Shown in pieces: positions 8,551 to 17,034 of a stretch of DNA of 54,715 nucleotides (positions are counted from its first letter, which is position 1; each line of letters begins with the position of its first letter). Below the pieces are notes generated by a model, which saw nothing but the letters and a program-made list of their open reading frames with translations, had not been told where the DNA came from and ran no database searches. The position numbers were made by a program, and so were the translations under genes. Source of the stretch: an uncultured Bacteroidales bacterium (lineage in GTDB: Bacteria > Bacteroidota > Bacteroidia > Bacteroidales > Muribaculaceae); the NCBI GenBank assembly GCA_947173955.1, contig CAMWHE010000012.1, positions 1 through 54,715 of the forward strand, in the 5' to 3' direction.

Positions 8551-9906
8551 ATGTATCAATCTGACAATCCTACGGCCCGGCTCGCCACGCAGAGCGTGGG
8601 ACGGCTGCTTTGGGTCTACAGTCTGCCGGCTGTGGTCGGTATGCTCGTCATGCAGCTCTACAATGTGGTCGACAGGGCTTTTATCGGTCAGGTTGTCGGT
8701 AAGGACGCTATTGCGGGACTGACTATCACGTTTCCGGTGATGAATATCTCGACTGCTCTCGGTGTGCTTATAGGCGCCGGCGCGTCGGCGCGCCTGTCGA
8801 TCCATCTCGGCAATGGCGATGAGGCGGGTGCCCGCAGGGTGTTTGGCAATGCGCTGACGCTGACTACGCTGATCGGACTGTGCTATCTGTCGGGGTTCTT
8901 CCTGTTTCTGGATGATATCCTCCGGCTTTTCGGCGCTACGGACGTGACGCTGCCTTATGCGCGCGACTTCATGATATGGATTCTGCCGGGTCTGATGATG
9001 ATGAATCTGACGTATTCGTTCAATAATGTGATGCGTGCGGCCGGATTCCCGACGAAGGCTATGGTGACGATGTTTATCGGCGCCGGTATGAATATTGTCC
9101 TTGCTCCGCTTTTTGTCTATCTGCTTGATATGGGTATCAAGGGGGCGGCTATCGCTACGGATATCTCGATGGCTGTGACAACGTATTTCGTCCTTCGGCA
9201 TTTTGCGGTGACGAAGAGTCCGGTACATTATGCGCGGGGTATCTATTCACTTGATAGTAAAACGGTCGTCTCCATCATCGGCATCGGAGCGGCTCCGAGT
9301 ATCGTCAATGTAGCCGCGTGCCTGATCAATATTTTCATCAACCGCAATCTCATAGAGCTCGGAGGGTCGGATGCTGTGGCGTCGGCCGGTATATTTATCA
9401 CCTTTACCTCTCTGCTTGTGTGCGTGATCATCGGTATCTGTCAGGGTATGCAGCCGATTGTGGGCTACAACTATGGAGCCGGACTCTATCGCCGTCTGAA
9501 ACGTACGTATTGGCTGGCGGTCGGAGCGGCTACGGCGGTGGCTGCCGTCGGATTTGTGCTTGCGTCGCTGTGTCCCCGGGCTATCGCGCGCGTATTCATC
9601 AGCGATGTGGAGCTTATAGGTGAGACGGGGCATTATCTGACTGTGGCTATGGTAATGTTCTGGATGGTCGGATTCCAGATCGTGACGACAAATTTCCTGC
9701 AATCACTTGGCCGCGTGAGTGCGTCGATCTTGCTGAGCCTGAGCCGTCAGGTGCTGTTCCTGCTCCCGATCCTTTATATCATGGTCGGCCGCATGGGGCT
9801 CGACGGCATCTGGCTCTCATTCCCGATTAGCGATGTCTGTGCCACCCTTGTGGCTGCGGGGCTTATAATAATTGAAATGCGACGACTGAAAAAGCAGGCT
9901 GTTTGA
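8551..9906 (+). CDS. MATE family efflux transporter
   Basis: The 451-residue polytopic membrane protein has the MATE layout of two six-helix bundles. Near the start is LWVYSLPAVVGMLVMQLYNV, followed by DRAFIGQVVG, the hallmark of MATE helix 1-2. Later GMQPIVGYNYGAG, the conserved helix 7-8 signature, lies at about residue 305. MATE proteins export cationic drugs or metabolites using Na+ or H+ gradients; the substrate is unknown. The stop codon TGA overlaps the ATG of the UmuD-like gene (TGATG), so translation is probably coupled. Full length for the family. Confidence 0.9.
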   Translation: MYQSDNPTARLATQSVGRLLWVYSLPAVVGMLVMQLYNVVDRAFIGQVVGKDAIAGLTITFPVMNISTALGVLIGAGASARLSIHLGNGDEAGARRVFGNALTLTTLIGLCYLSGFFLFLDDILRLFGATDVTLPYARDFMIWILPGLMMMNLTYSFNNVMRAAGFPTKAMVTMFIGAGMNIVLAPLFVYLLDMGIKGAAIATDISMAVTTYFVLRHFAVTKSPVHYARGIYSLDSKTVVSIIGIGAAPSIVNVAACLINIFINRNLIELGGSDAVASAGIFITFTSLLVCVIIGICQGMQPIVGYNYGAGLYRRLKRTYWLAVGAATAVAAVGFVLASLCPRAIARVFISDVELIGETGHYLTVAMVMFWMVGFQIVTTNFLQSLGRVSASILLSLSRQVLFLLPILYIMVGRMGLDGIWLSFPISDVCATLVAAGLIIIEMRRLKKQAV

Positions 9907-10376
9907 TGACTGATGACACTCTCAGAAGCGACGGGCTTGAGATATTTCAGCCCGATTTCTCTACAGAGCTCCCATTGCAGTATGCCGATGGCGGCATACG
10001 CGCCGGCTTCCCGGAACCGGCTCAGGATGTTATTACTGAGTGTATCGACCTCAATAAGGATCTCATACGCCATCCAGCCTATACTTTTTATGGCCGTGTG
10101 GTCGGCGACTCGATGACCGGCGACGGCATCGACGAAGGCGATATCCTCGTCATCGACAAGTCGCTTGAGCCGCTAGAAGACGATCTCGCAGTCTGCTGCC
10201 TTGACGGCGAATTCACTCTGAAGCGGATCAAATATGCAGGCAAGAACCTAAAACTCGTTCCCTCCAATCATCGCTATCCGGTCATAACCGTCACCGAAGA
10301 AAATCAGTTTGCCATCTGGGGAATCGTCGTATACACGATAAAACGTAGTCCGGCACGCCGCAGATTCCGCGACTGA
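9906..10376 (+). CDS. umuD: UmuD-like S24 self-cleaving protease
   Basis: This 156-residue S24 peptidase has AGFPEPAQD with the Ala33-Gly34 self-cleavage site, YGRVVGDSMTGDGI with the nucleophile Ser69, and GEFTLKRIK with the general base Lys106. In E. coli UmuD is cut on RecA filaments to UmuD' and joins UmuC as DNA polymerase V. There is no N-terminal DNA-binding domain, so it is not a LexA or phage repressor. The ATG at 9906 overlaps the MATE stop; the frame extends back one codon to a TTG, which I do not use. Oddly, no umuC follows: the next gene is a sugar-nucleotide dehydratase after 176 bases. A partner polymerase would have to be encoded elsewhere. Confidence 0.85.
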   Translation: MTDDTLRSDGLEIFQPDFSTELPLQYADGGIRAGFPEPAQDVITECIDLNKDLIRHPAYTFYGRVVGDSMTGDGIDEGDILVIDKSLEPLEDDLAVCCLDGEFTLKRIKYAGKNLKLVPSNHRYPVITVTEENQFAIWGIVVYTIKRSPARRRFRD

Positions 10377-10552
10377 TGTTTTGGCGACTAATTTTGTGTA
10401 GAAGGTAAGCCCACTGCCGATTCAACTTTAAAAAATAGTTAAAAAAGATTAGGATTATTTGGAGTTTTGTAGTATTTTTGTGACAAAATGTTTTAAAATG
10501 GCGTGTAATAGCCCCCTGCTAATAGATCGGAAATGATAGATTATTAGGATGA
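10377..10552 (+). promoter_or_regulatory. intergenic region with candidate -7 element
   Basis: The 176-base AT-rich spacer contains TATTTTTG at 10473-10480, a match to TAnnTTTG, but no TTTG at the correct 19-21 base distance. It may drive the downstream dehydratase gene. No convincing terminator for umuD is visible. Confidence 0.35.
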
Positions 10553-12538
10553 ATGCTGTTAGCCAAGCAAATTGAAAGCGAAATAATGAGCCTGCAAACA
10601 AAACTGATGAATAAACTTCGTAGCAAGTTTCTTCAGACATGGATGGTACTGTGCCTTGATGTGGTAGCCTCTGTATGTGCTACGGGTATGGTGCTCCTTT
10701 TAGTCGACATCTTGCTTCCCGGAGTGAAATTCGAGCGCGATTTCAGCATATCCCTGCTGGGTTTGTCGCTCATTGTTTCCGGCATAATCTTCAAGATAGG
10801 CGGTGTGTATAAGGCCGTTATACGGTATTCTACCCTGCGCGAGCTTGGGCGTCTGTGCGTCCTTTGCTTAGGCAAGGAGATTCTGCTGTGGAGTCTTATG
10901 GCAATATGTGGTAAACTGCCGGTCAATCTACATCTGCTTTTCGGCTTCATTCTGCTCGACTACTGTATGACTATCAGTGTGCTGTTTATCATCCGTGTGG
11001 CGATGGTCGTAGTCTACGAGCGATTCCAGAGCAAAGGCCGTCTGCCGGATCATCCCCAGATAGGAAGTCTTAAGCGAGTGCTGATTTACGGTACCGCAGA
11101 TAAGTCTGTGGCTGCTGCCACTATACTTTCCGACAATCCCAATTATCTGGTAGCCGGATATATCCTGCCGACAAAGATGGTCAACGACTATCAGCTTGCC
11201 GGCCTCAATGTCTATCATTGCCGGACAGTCGAGGAGTTGGCAAAAATTATCGGCAAGACTGATATCAACGGTATACTTTTCCCGGATGAGATCTCGGCGC
11301 GTGAGGAACAGGATCGGCTGATAACCTTCTGCCGCGAAGCTGACATCCGCACATACATTATCCCCGGTGTCGACGAGATGGGTCCTAATGCTACTGTCAG
11401 CAACTATGTTCGCAAGATCCGAATCGAAGACCTTCTCGGACGCGACGAAATTAAAATCTCCATGAACGAAATCGTGGAGAATTTTCATGACAAGATCGTG
11501 ATGGTCACCGGAGCTGCCGGTTCAATCGGTTTCGAGCTTTGCCGTCAGCTTGCCACTTTCGGTGTCAAGCAGCTTATACTTTTTGATAATGCCGAGACTC
11601 CCCTGCATAACATCCGCCTCGAACTTGAGGATCGCTATCCCGAACTCAACTTCGTGCCCGTCATCGGCGATGTCAGAAGCGAGGCTCGATTAGACTATGT
11701 ATTCCGCGCATATAAGCCGCAGATCGTATTTCATGCGGCTGCATACAAGCACGTTCCCCTGATGGAGGAGAATCCTTGCGAGGCCGTGTGTGTCAATGTC
11801 GCCGGCTCGCGTCAGGTAGCCGATATGTGTGTCAAATACGGCGTTGAAAAGATGGTGATGGTTTCGACCGACAAAGCTGTCAACCCTACGAATATCATGG
11901 GGTGTACAAAGCGTTTGGCCGAGATCTATGTTCAGTCGCTCGGACTCGCTATCGAGCGGGGTGAAATCAAAGGTGTCACAAAATTTGTTACTACCCGCTT
12001 CGGTAATGTACTTGGCAGCAACGGATCCGTCATCCCCCGCTTCCGTGAGCAGATTGAGCACGGGGGGCCGATCACCGTGACACATCCCGAGATAACCCGC
12101 TTCTTCATGACCATACCCGAAGCCTGCCGCCTCGTGATGGAAGCGGCTACCTTTGCTACCGGTACACAGATCTTTGTCTTCGATATGGGGCAGTCTGTGA
12201 AAATCGTGACTCTTGCCGAGCGGATGATACATCTTGCCGGACTTGAGGTAGGGCGCGATATCAAGATAGAATTTACCGGTCTACGCCCCGGCGAGAAACT
12301 CTACGAAGAAGTTCTTGCCACCAAAGAAAATACGCTTCCGACTTGTCATGAGCGTATCTTCATAGCCAAAGTGCGCGAATACCCATACCCCTCAGTCGTG
12401 CAGGTTATCGACCATCTCACTCAGCTTGCGACAGCTGTCTGCATTCCCGACATGGTCAAGCTTATGAAACATACTGTGCCCGAATTCAAGAGCAAGAATT
12501 CTATCTTCGAGCAGTATGACGTCAATGACGCAGAGTAA
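10553..12538 (+). CDS. membrane nucleotide-sugar 4,6-dehydratase (FlaA1/CapD/PglF type)
   Basis: The 661-residue protein has four N-terminal membrane helices (about 30-150), a CoA-binding-like Rossmann domain (about 172-275) and an extended SDR dehydratase domain (about 312-620). The NAD site is TGAAGSIG (319-326); the active-site stretch STDKAVNPTNIMGCTKR (438-454) has Lys441, and Met449 replaces the usual SDR Tyr, as in PglF/FlaA1 enzymes. Such enzymes convert UDP-GlcNAc to the 4-keto-6-deoxy sugar for capsule, O-antigen or protein glycans. The start is uncertain: ATGs at 10586 and 10607 are alternatives and keep all domains. It stands alone, without a neighbouring glycan cluster. Confidence 0.88.
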   Translation: MLLAKQIESEIMSLQTKLMNKLRSKFLQTWMVLCLDVVASVCATGMVLLLVDILLPGVKFERDFSISLLGLSLIVSGIIFKIGGVYKAVIRYSTLRELGRLCVLCLGKEILLWSLMAICGKLPVNLHLLFGFILLDYCMTISVLFIIRVAMVVVYERFQSKGRLPDHPQIGSLKRVLIYGTADKSVAAATILSDNPNYLVAGYILPTKMVNDYQLAGLNVYHCRTVEELAKIIGKTDINGILFPDEISAREEQDRLITFCREADIRTYIIPGVDEMGPNATVSNYVRKIRIEDLLGRDEIKISMNEIVENFHDKIVMVTGAAGSIGFELCRQLATFGVKQLILFDNAETPLHNIRLELEDRYPELNFVPVIGDVRSEARLDYVFRAYKPQIVFHAAAYKHVPLMEENPCEAVCVNVAGSRQVADMCVKYGVEKMVMVSTDKAVNPTNIMGCTKRLAEIYVQSLGLAIERGEIKGVTKFVTTRFGNVLGSNGSVIPRFREQIEHGGPITVTHPEITRFFMTIPEACRLVMEAATFATGTQIFVFDMGQSVKIVTLAERMIHLAGLEVGRDIKIEFTGLRPGEKLYEEVLATKENTLPTCHERIFIAKVREYPYPSVVQVIDHLTQLATAVCIPDMVKLMKHTVPEFKSKNSIFEQYDVNDAE

Positions 12539-12691
12539 TTCGTCTATTGGATCAGTACCGGAATTTATATACAATGACTAACTTTTGTTGCGTCAATTTC
12601 TGTATTAGAAATTAGATTGCCAGTATGATAGTCCACTACTATCAATTTGATTACCGCTATACAGGATTATTACTGGTAAGAGAAAAATCAG

Positions 12692-12725
12692 GGCGGCTAT
12701 GTCGGGGGAAAGTGACATAGCCGCC
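12692..12725 (-). terminator. rho-independent terminator of the NagB/PIG-L gene
   Basis: A perfect 12-bp stem (GGCGGCTATGTC at 12692-12703 with GACATAGCCGCC at 12714-12725) and a 10-base loop lie 30 bases beyond the minus-strand stop. On the minus strand the stem is followed by CTGATTTTTCT, a proper U-run. The plus-strand dehydratase gene converges here from the other side. Confidence 0.8.
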
Positions 12726-12755
12726 TGTTAGTTGGGGAAGTGTGGATGCGGGGGA

Positions 12756-14735
12756 TCAGCGGATGGGGTGGTATTCCACGAAGGCTTCCATTGCCTCATA
12801 GCTTGCAAGGCCGAGGTCTTCGTAGAGCTTGGCGGTGGCTCGGTTGCGCTCTTCGGCGCGCTGCCAGAAGAGGCGGTCGTCGTCGCCCAGGAAGGGGGCG
12901 TTTTCCATCTGCGACTGGTGCTTGAGGATCGAGTTGCGTTTGAAGCGGAGCTCTTCGGGGCTGATAGGCACGGCCATCTCGATGTGGTCTATCTCCCATT
13001 CGGCCCAAGCGCCGCGGTACATCCAGATGCGGCAGTCCTGCATCCAGGGCTCGTCTTTAAGTTCGTCGACGGCGGCGAAGACGGCGTCGGTGCAGACGCG
13101 GTGTGTGCCGTGGGGGTCGGCGAGGTCGCCGGCGACAAAGATCTGGTGGGGCTTGACATCCTCGATGAGCTTCTTGACGATGTTGACGTCACGCTCCGAG
13201 AGGTCGCCCTTCTTGATGGTACCGGTCTCGTAGAAGGGGAGGCGCAGGAAGTGGATGTTGCCGGGTTTCACTCCGATAAAGTTGCAGGCGATGGTGGCTT
13301 CGGCCTGGCGTATCATGGTCTTGATCTCGCGTATTTCGGGGAGGTCGACTTCGCCATCCTTTTTGTTGGCGACAAATTCGCGCACGTCGTGCGAGAGTTT
13401 CTCGTAGCCGGGGGTGTCGAATCCGAATTTGGGGGCGATCTTGTCCATCATCATGAAGTAGCGCATCATGTCTTCGTCGCCTACGGCTATGTTGCCTGAG
13501 GTCTCATAGGCTACGTGCACGTCGTGGTGCTGGTCGACGAGGCGTTTGAGTGTGCCGCCCATCGAGATTACGTCGTCATCGGGGTGGGGGCTGAATACGA
13601 TCACACGCTTGGGATAGGGCTTGGCGCGCTCGGGACGGTAGGTGTCGTCGGCGTCGGGCTTGCCGCCGGGCCAGCCGGTGATGGTGTGCTGAAGCTCGTT
13701 GAATACCTTGATGTTGACGTTATAGGCTGATCCGTAGAGGGCAACGAGTTCGTTGAGGCCATTTTCCTTATAGTCTTTGTCTGTAAGCTTGAGGATGGGC
13801 TTGTTGATGGTCTGGCTGAGAGTGACGATGGCGCGACGGATCAGTTTGTCGGTCCATTCGCAGGTGGTCACTTTCCAGGGCATGCTCAGGCGCGTCAGTG
13901 CTTCAGCCGAGTCAAGGTCGAGGACGATGCGGGCGTGATTGTGCAGCTGGAGGAACGAGGCGGGGAGAGCTTCGGTGACAGGGCCTTCGATGGCTTTTGC
14001 CACGACTTTTGCACGGCTTTCTCCCCATGCCATGGCCATTACGCGGCTTGAGCGCAGGATGTCGCCGATGCCGAGGGTGATGGCTGATGTGGGTGCCGAG
14101 TCCACGCCGTAGTCCTTCGCGATGGCCTGACGGGTCTCGCCCGAGAGGAGCACGAGGCGGCAGTTGGTCGATGACAGCGAGCCGGGCTCGTTGAATCCGA
14201 GAGAACCCATGGCGCCTATCTCGCAGATTGTGAGGTCAAGGCCTCCGGCGTCTTCGATCTCCTGCTCGTAGCTGCGGCAGTAGTCATACATGGCCTCCTT
14301 GGTGGTGACGGGATTGAATGTGTGGACATTCTCGGCGGGCACATTGATATGGTCGAGAAGGATCTCTTTTAGGCGCTTGAATGTCGAGGGGCCGTCGACT
14401 TTGAGGGGGAAGAACTCGTTGAGGTTGAATATCACGACATTCTCAAACGATACTTTCCCCTGCTCGTAGAGGTTGATGAGCTCTTTGTAGACAGAGAGTG
14501 TGCCGCGGCCGGCGCCGAGGGCAATGACGCACTTTCCATGTTCGGCGATGGCCTTTTCGATGCGGTCTACGATATGAACCGCAAGATATTTGCTGCCTTC
14601 GGTGGTGTTTTCGAATATGCGGGTATAGGTTTTCTCCTCGCGGGTTAGCGCGGCTAATTCTATTTCGCCTGTAGGAGCATAGTATCGACGCGGGATGCGG
14701 TCGAGTTTGATCTGGGAACTAAGGTTGGTTTTCAT
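12756..14735 (-). CDS. nagB: NagB-like/PIG-L deacetylase fusion
   Basis: This 659-residue fusion is usually annotated as glucosamine-6-phosphate deaminase in Bacteroidetes. The N-terminal NagB/SIS-like domain (about 35-290) has GAGRGTLSVYKEL, FNLNEFFPL and GFNEPGS. The C-terminal PIG-L/LmbE domain (about 375-640) has SPHPDDD (His384, Asp386, Asp387) and DPHGTHR (His542, His545), the zinc set of GlcNAc-type deacetylases. An amino-sugar-phosphate role, deacetylation then deamination, is the usual inference. Notably, E. coli NagB catalytic residues Asp72, Asp141 and His143 appear as Asn106, Met176 and Ser178, while Glu148 is kept (Glu183). Deaminase activity is therefore doubtful, whereas the deacetylase half looks intact. 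Monocistronic, with its own terminator. Confidence 0.85.
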   Translation of the reverse strand: MKTNLSSQIKLDRIPRRYYAPTGEIELAALTREEKTYTRIFENTTEGSKYLAVHIVDRIEKAIAEHGKCVIALGAGRGTLSVYKELINLYEQGKVSFENVVIFNLNEFFPLKVDGPSTFKRLKEILLDHINVPAENVHTFNPVTTKEAMYDYCRSYEQEIEDAGGLDLTICEIGAMGSLGFNEPGSLSSTNCRLVLLSGETRQAIAKDYGVDSAPTSAITLGIGDILRSSRVMAMAWGESRAKVVAKAIEGPVTEALPASFLQLHNHARIVLDLDSAEALTRLSMPWKVTTCEWTDKLIRRAIVTLSQTINKPILKLTDKDYKENGLNELVALYGSAYNVNIKVFNELQHTITGWPGGKPDADDTYRPERAKPYPKRVIVFSPHPDDDVISMGGTLKRLVDQHHDVHVAYETSGNIAVGDEDMMRYFMMMDKIAPKFGFDTPGYEKLSHDVREFVANKKDGEVDLPEIREIKTMIRQAEATIACNFIGVKPGNIHFLRLPFYETGTIKKGDLSERDVNIVKKLIEDVKPHQIFVAGDLADPHGTHRVCTDAVFAAVDELKDEPWMQDCRIWMYRGAWAEWEIDHIEMAVPISPEELRFKRNSILKHQSQMENAPFLGDDDRLFWQRAEERNRATAKLYEDLGLASYEAMEAFVEYHPIR

Positions 14736-14764
14736 TGTGGTAATGATGATTTTTCTCTACACTG

Positions 14765-14772
14765 CAAATTTA
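14765..14772 (-). promoter_or_regulatory. candidate -7 element upstream of NagB/PIG-L gene
   Basis: On the minus strand TAAATTTG fits TAnnTTTG, 30 bases from the ATG. No TTTG is found at the ideal distance, so the -33 element is weak or absent. Confidence 0.4.
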
Positions 14773-14901
14773 AGGAAAAATCTCTATTGATAATTAAGTT
14801 ACGGCCAAAAAATGTGTTGGTTTTGAAAATTTTTAAAAATGCGTGGCGGTGCTCTTAATGCTGATGCAATCTTAGGTATCGGTATACAATAGTTGACATG
14901 G

Positions 14902-15858
14902 TTAGTCCATTATATCGGTTAATCCTTCATCGGGATATTCAACAGTCCAGAGCGTATCTCCATTTTCCCAGCGACGATATACGACTTCCATAGAATCATC
15001 CGAGTCCGGAACACACATGCCTGTTCCGAGTGTGATAGTGTCGTTGCTTATAAAGGGAATAACATCTGATTCGTTCAGTAGATTTACATAAGCTGTATGT
15101 AAGCTTGTCAGAGCCATACCGTTATTCAGATAGTAATCGATCTTACGGCAATAATCGTACAGGTAATCTTTGGAAATGATAGTAGTATCGCTCTCGTTGT
15201 TTGTTAAGTCAGTCACTATCAGGGCTATTCTTCTACTTTCAAATTTATAGGCTTCCCGGATACTTAGATCATATACAATTTCTCTAAACAGACTATCGGA
15301 TTTTGAAATATATAAATCAATACTTTTTTTGTCGCCGAGGTCAAACTCAATAAAATAGTCGTCATTCGGATATGTCCAGCTGTTCCTTAATTTTAAGATC
15401 GGAAGCACGCTGTTAGTGTCTAATGCGTTGATTATATGTTGTCTGAGAATGTCTTTCATTGATTTTTCCTTTGAATATATTGATTTGGGGGGATTATTGA
15501 TTATAGACAATAATTTATCAGCCAGTTCCGGATTATAGAAATTCAGCGTATCTATCGGAGTATGGTTATAATATTTTTGGATTACAGAATCTTCAGATGC
15601 GTTATAGAAATAGATTGTGTAAGCATACTTTCCGGAAATAGTGTCAATAACACGGATTAAATCCGATTCGTCTGCAAGCGTGAATGGCTTTTTAACTATT
15701 TTAGGAAGGGTGTCTTTCGCTATTATTGTTTCTTCAAACGAAATTTCTGTCCGAGACTGTATCGAGTGCTCGTCAGCTCGTTTACCATTCCGACAGCTGT
15801 GAATCACTCCGACTAAGGAAGCTAACGTAATAAAAGGAATTAAACGTTTCATATTCAA
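14902..15858 (-). CDS. lipoprotein of unknown function
   Basis: A 318-residue lipoprotein: MNMKRLIPFITLASLVG, then the lipobox VIHSC with acylation at Cys22. The mature region is polar and rich in Asp, Ser and Thr, without recognised motifs. The C-terminal part has repeated aromatic residues (YRRWENGDTLWTVEYP). Codon use is AT-richer than its neighbours, as in the 1-7.7 kb region, which hints at a separate origin. The 900 bases upstream toward 16.8 kb are repeat-filled. I do not recognise the family. Confidence 0.6.
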   Translation of the reverse strand: MNMKRLIPFITLASLVGVIHSCRNGKRADEHSIQSRTEISFEETIIAKDTLPKIVKKPFTLADESDLIRVIDTISGKYAYTIYFYNASEDSVIQKYYNHTPIDTLNFYNPELADKLLSIINNPPKSIYSKEKSMKDILRQHIINALDTNSVLPILKLRNSWTYPNDDYFIEFDLGDKKSIDLYISKSDSLFREIVYDLSIREAYKFESRRIALIVTDLTNNESDTTIISKDYLYDYCRKIDYYLNNGMALTSLHTAYVNLLNESDVIPFISNDTITLGTGMCVPDSDDSMEVVYRRWENGDTLWTVEYPDEGLTDIMD

Positions 15859-16072
15859 TAATGGGTTTGAAGATTGTTTGGGTCAACGGGAGTCGGGTTA
15901 TTTTTTTAAGCTTGGTTTTAATTGAATGTCTATATGACAGATGGAGAATGTGATAATACTCTCTCGCAAATATAATTCGTGAAGGGGCCTCTTTGCAAGC
16001 ATTTCATCCACTTTTTAGAAAAGCTGAGAGGGCGACGGTGTGCTGGGCGAGTTTAATCGGCGTCCCAAATAG
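15859..16072. other. gene-free spacer leading into repeat block
   Basis: The AT-rich first 130 bases hold the presumed promoter region of the minus-strand lipoprotein gene, without a clear TAnnTTTG match. From about 16056 the palindrome GGCGTCCC-aaata-GGGACGCC begins the repeat block. Confidence 0.4.
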
Positions 16073-16211
16073 GGACGCCATGGTAGCGGAGAGGGTTACT
16101 CGCACATGCTCTGCAAGTGCGAGGTGGTGAGTGTGCGGATAACGTGGGGTCTCGCCTATGGCTCGACCGCCACGCTACTGTGCTGCTACCTGCCCGGCAG
16201 GTGGCTCTCCG
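16073..16211. repeat. 139-bp direct repeat, copy 1
   Basis: It begins GGACGCCATGGTAGCGGAGA and ends GGCAGGTGGCTCTCCG, with few mismatches to copy 2 at 16344-16482. It contains the palindromes CTCGCAC-atgctctgcaa-GTGCGAG (its inner TGC/GCA can also pair) and TACCTGCC-c-GGCAGGTG. A third, shorter copy lies at 16810-16922. Confidence 0.85.
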
Positions 16212-16343
16212 TTGTCTACCTCTGTGGTGGCGGGGGCGGGTTTAATCGGCGTCCTCGGGCGGACGCCACGGCGGGTGATTGTCCCATACCGGGCACATCT
16301 CGCTGCGCTCAATGTACCCGGTTACTGTAAATCAGCGTCCTAC

Positions 16344-16482
16344 GGACGCCATGGTAGCGGAGAGGGTTGCTCGCACATGCTCTGCAAGTGCGAGGGGGTG
16401 AGTGTGCGGATAACGTGGGGTCTCGCCTCTGGCTCGACCGCCACGCTACTGTGCTGCCACCTGCCCGGCAGGTGGCTCTCCG
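16344..16482. repeat. 139-bp direct repeat, copy 2
   Basis: Same length and order as copy 1. Inside it are CTCGCAC...GTGCGAG and CCACCTGCC-c-GGCAGGTGG. The differences are mostly single bases in loops and spacers, as expected for repeats under structural selection or recent duplication. It is preceded by GCGTCC-tac-GGACGC. Confidence 0.85.
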
Positions 16483-16580
16483 CTGCGCTCCTATGTGGTG
16501 TCGGCGGGAGAGTGCGGCAGGTGGCGCTCAGACGCCCCTCTGTGGCGGTGGGAGAGGTGGCAGGTCTCAGCTGATTGCAA

Positions 16581-16641
16581 GGGCGGCTATTGCCTTTTTT
16601 ATCGAGTTATTCAACCGATCCAATATAGGATTCGTTGACTC
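16581..16641. repeat. terminator-like hairpin plus 33-bp core repeat, copy 1
   Basis: A GGGCGGCTATTGCC hairpin with six Ts (16581-16600) is followed by a 33-base core at 16609-16641 (starts ATTCAACCGATCC, ends GGATTCGTTGACTC). The core recurs at 25793-25825 and, inverted, at 54522-54554 with one or two changes. The hairpin/T-run context recurs at 25764-25784 as well. Confidence 0.85.
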
Positions 16642-16699
16642 CTGCTGCTTTTTAGCCACAATAGCTATTATAGCTGAGGTAGGCGGGTAGGGTGGTCAT

Positions 16700-16720
16700 G
16701 ATATCGTGTCTCCGACACTC
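16700..16720. repeat. 21-bp repeat with GTGTC-tcc-GACAC palindrome, copy 1
   Basis: The 21 bases starting GATATCGTGTCTCC are identical at 47638-47658 and 54618-54638. Each copy is followed after 20-40 bases by a longer palindrome, here ACCCCATGC-gtt-GCATGGGGT (16739-16761 area), and then GCGCCC...GGGCGC. Confidence 0.85.
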
Positions 16721-16809
16721 GCTTTATTGTATGTCGCTGTACCCCATGCGTTGCATGGGGTTGACCACAATGACGCGCCCCTCCGGGCGCTGACGGGGAG
16801 GGAGGCTTG

Positions 16810-16922
16810 AGGGTTGCTCGCACATGCTATGCAAGTGCGATGGGGTGAGTGTGCGGATAACGTGGGGTCTCGATTTTGGCTCGACCGCCACGCTACTCTG
16901 CCGCCACCTGCCGGGCAGGTGG
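16810..16922. repeat. 113-bp partial copy 3 of the 139-bp repeat
   Basis: It lacks the first 26 bases of the repeat, and starts at AGGGTTGCTCGCACATGC and runs to the CCACCTGCC-GGGCAGGTGG palindrome. A separate strong palindrome, GGGGCGCGA-ttgag-TCGCGCCCC, follows at 16981-17003, 30 bases beyond the nifJ stop, where it could also act as a transcription barrier for nifJ on the minus strand. Confidence 0.8.
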
Positions 16923-17034
16923 TATTCTTCTGTCTACTTTCAGCAGCGAAGGGTGGATTGGCTTTGTCATAGACAAGCGGAGGGGCGCGATTGAGTCGCG
17001 CCCCTCCGGGGATGGAAACTATCTCAGGGTGAGA

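Noticed and set aside
12732..13499. Long open frame antisense to the NagB/PIG-L gene
   Set aside because: The sense strand encodes well-matched domains; the antisense protein is Val/Gly-rich with no motif and simply mirrors GC-rich codons. The same holds for long frames antisense to MATE, nifJ, the secreted protein and the porW-like gene.
16106..16690. Plus-strand frames in the first repeat block
   Set aside because: They run through hairpins and repeat copies; composition is Arg/Cys/Pro-rich and not conserved between the two 139-bp copies in a coding pattern.
16034..17005. CRISPR array
   Set aside because: Repeats are long, unevenly spaced and palindromic; there are no regular unique spacers and no cas genes.
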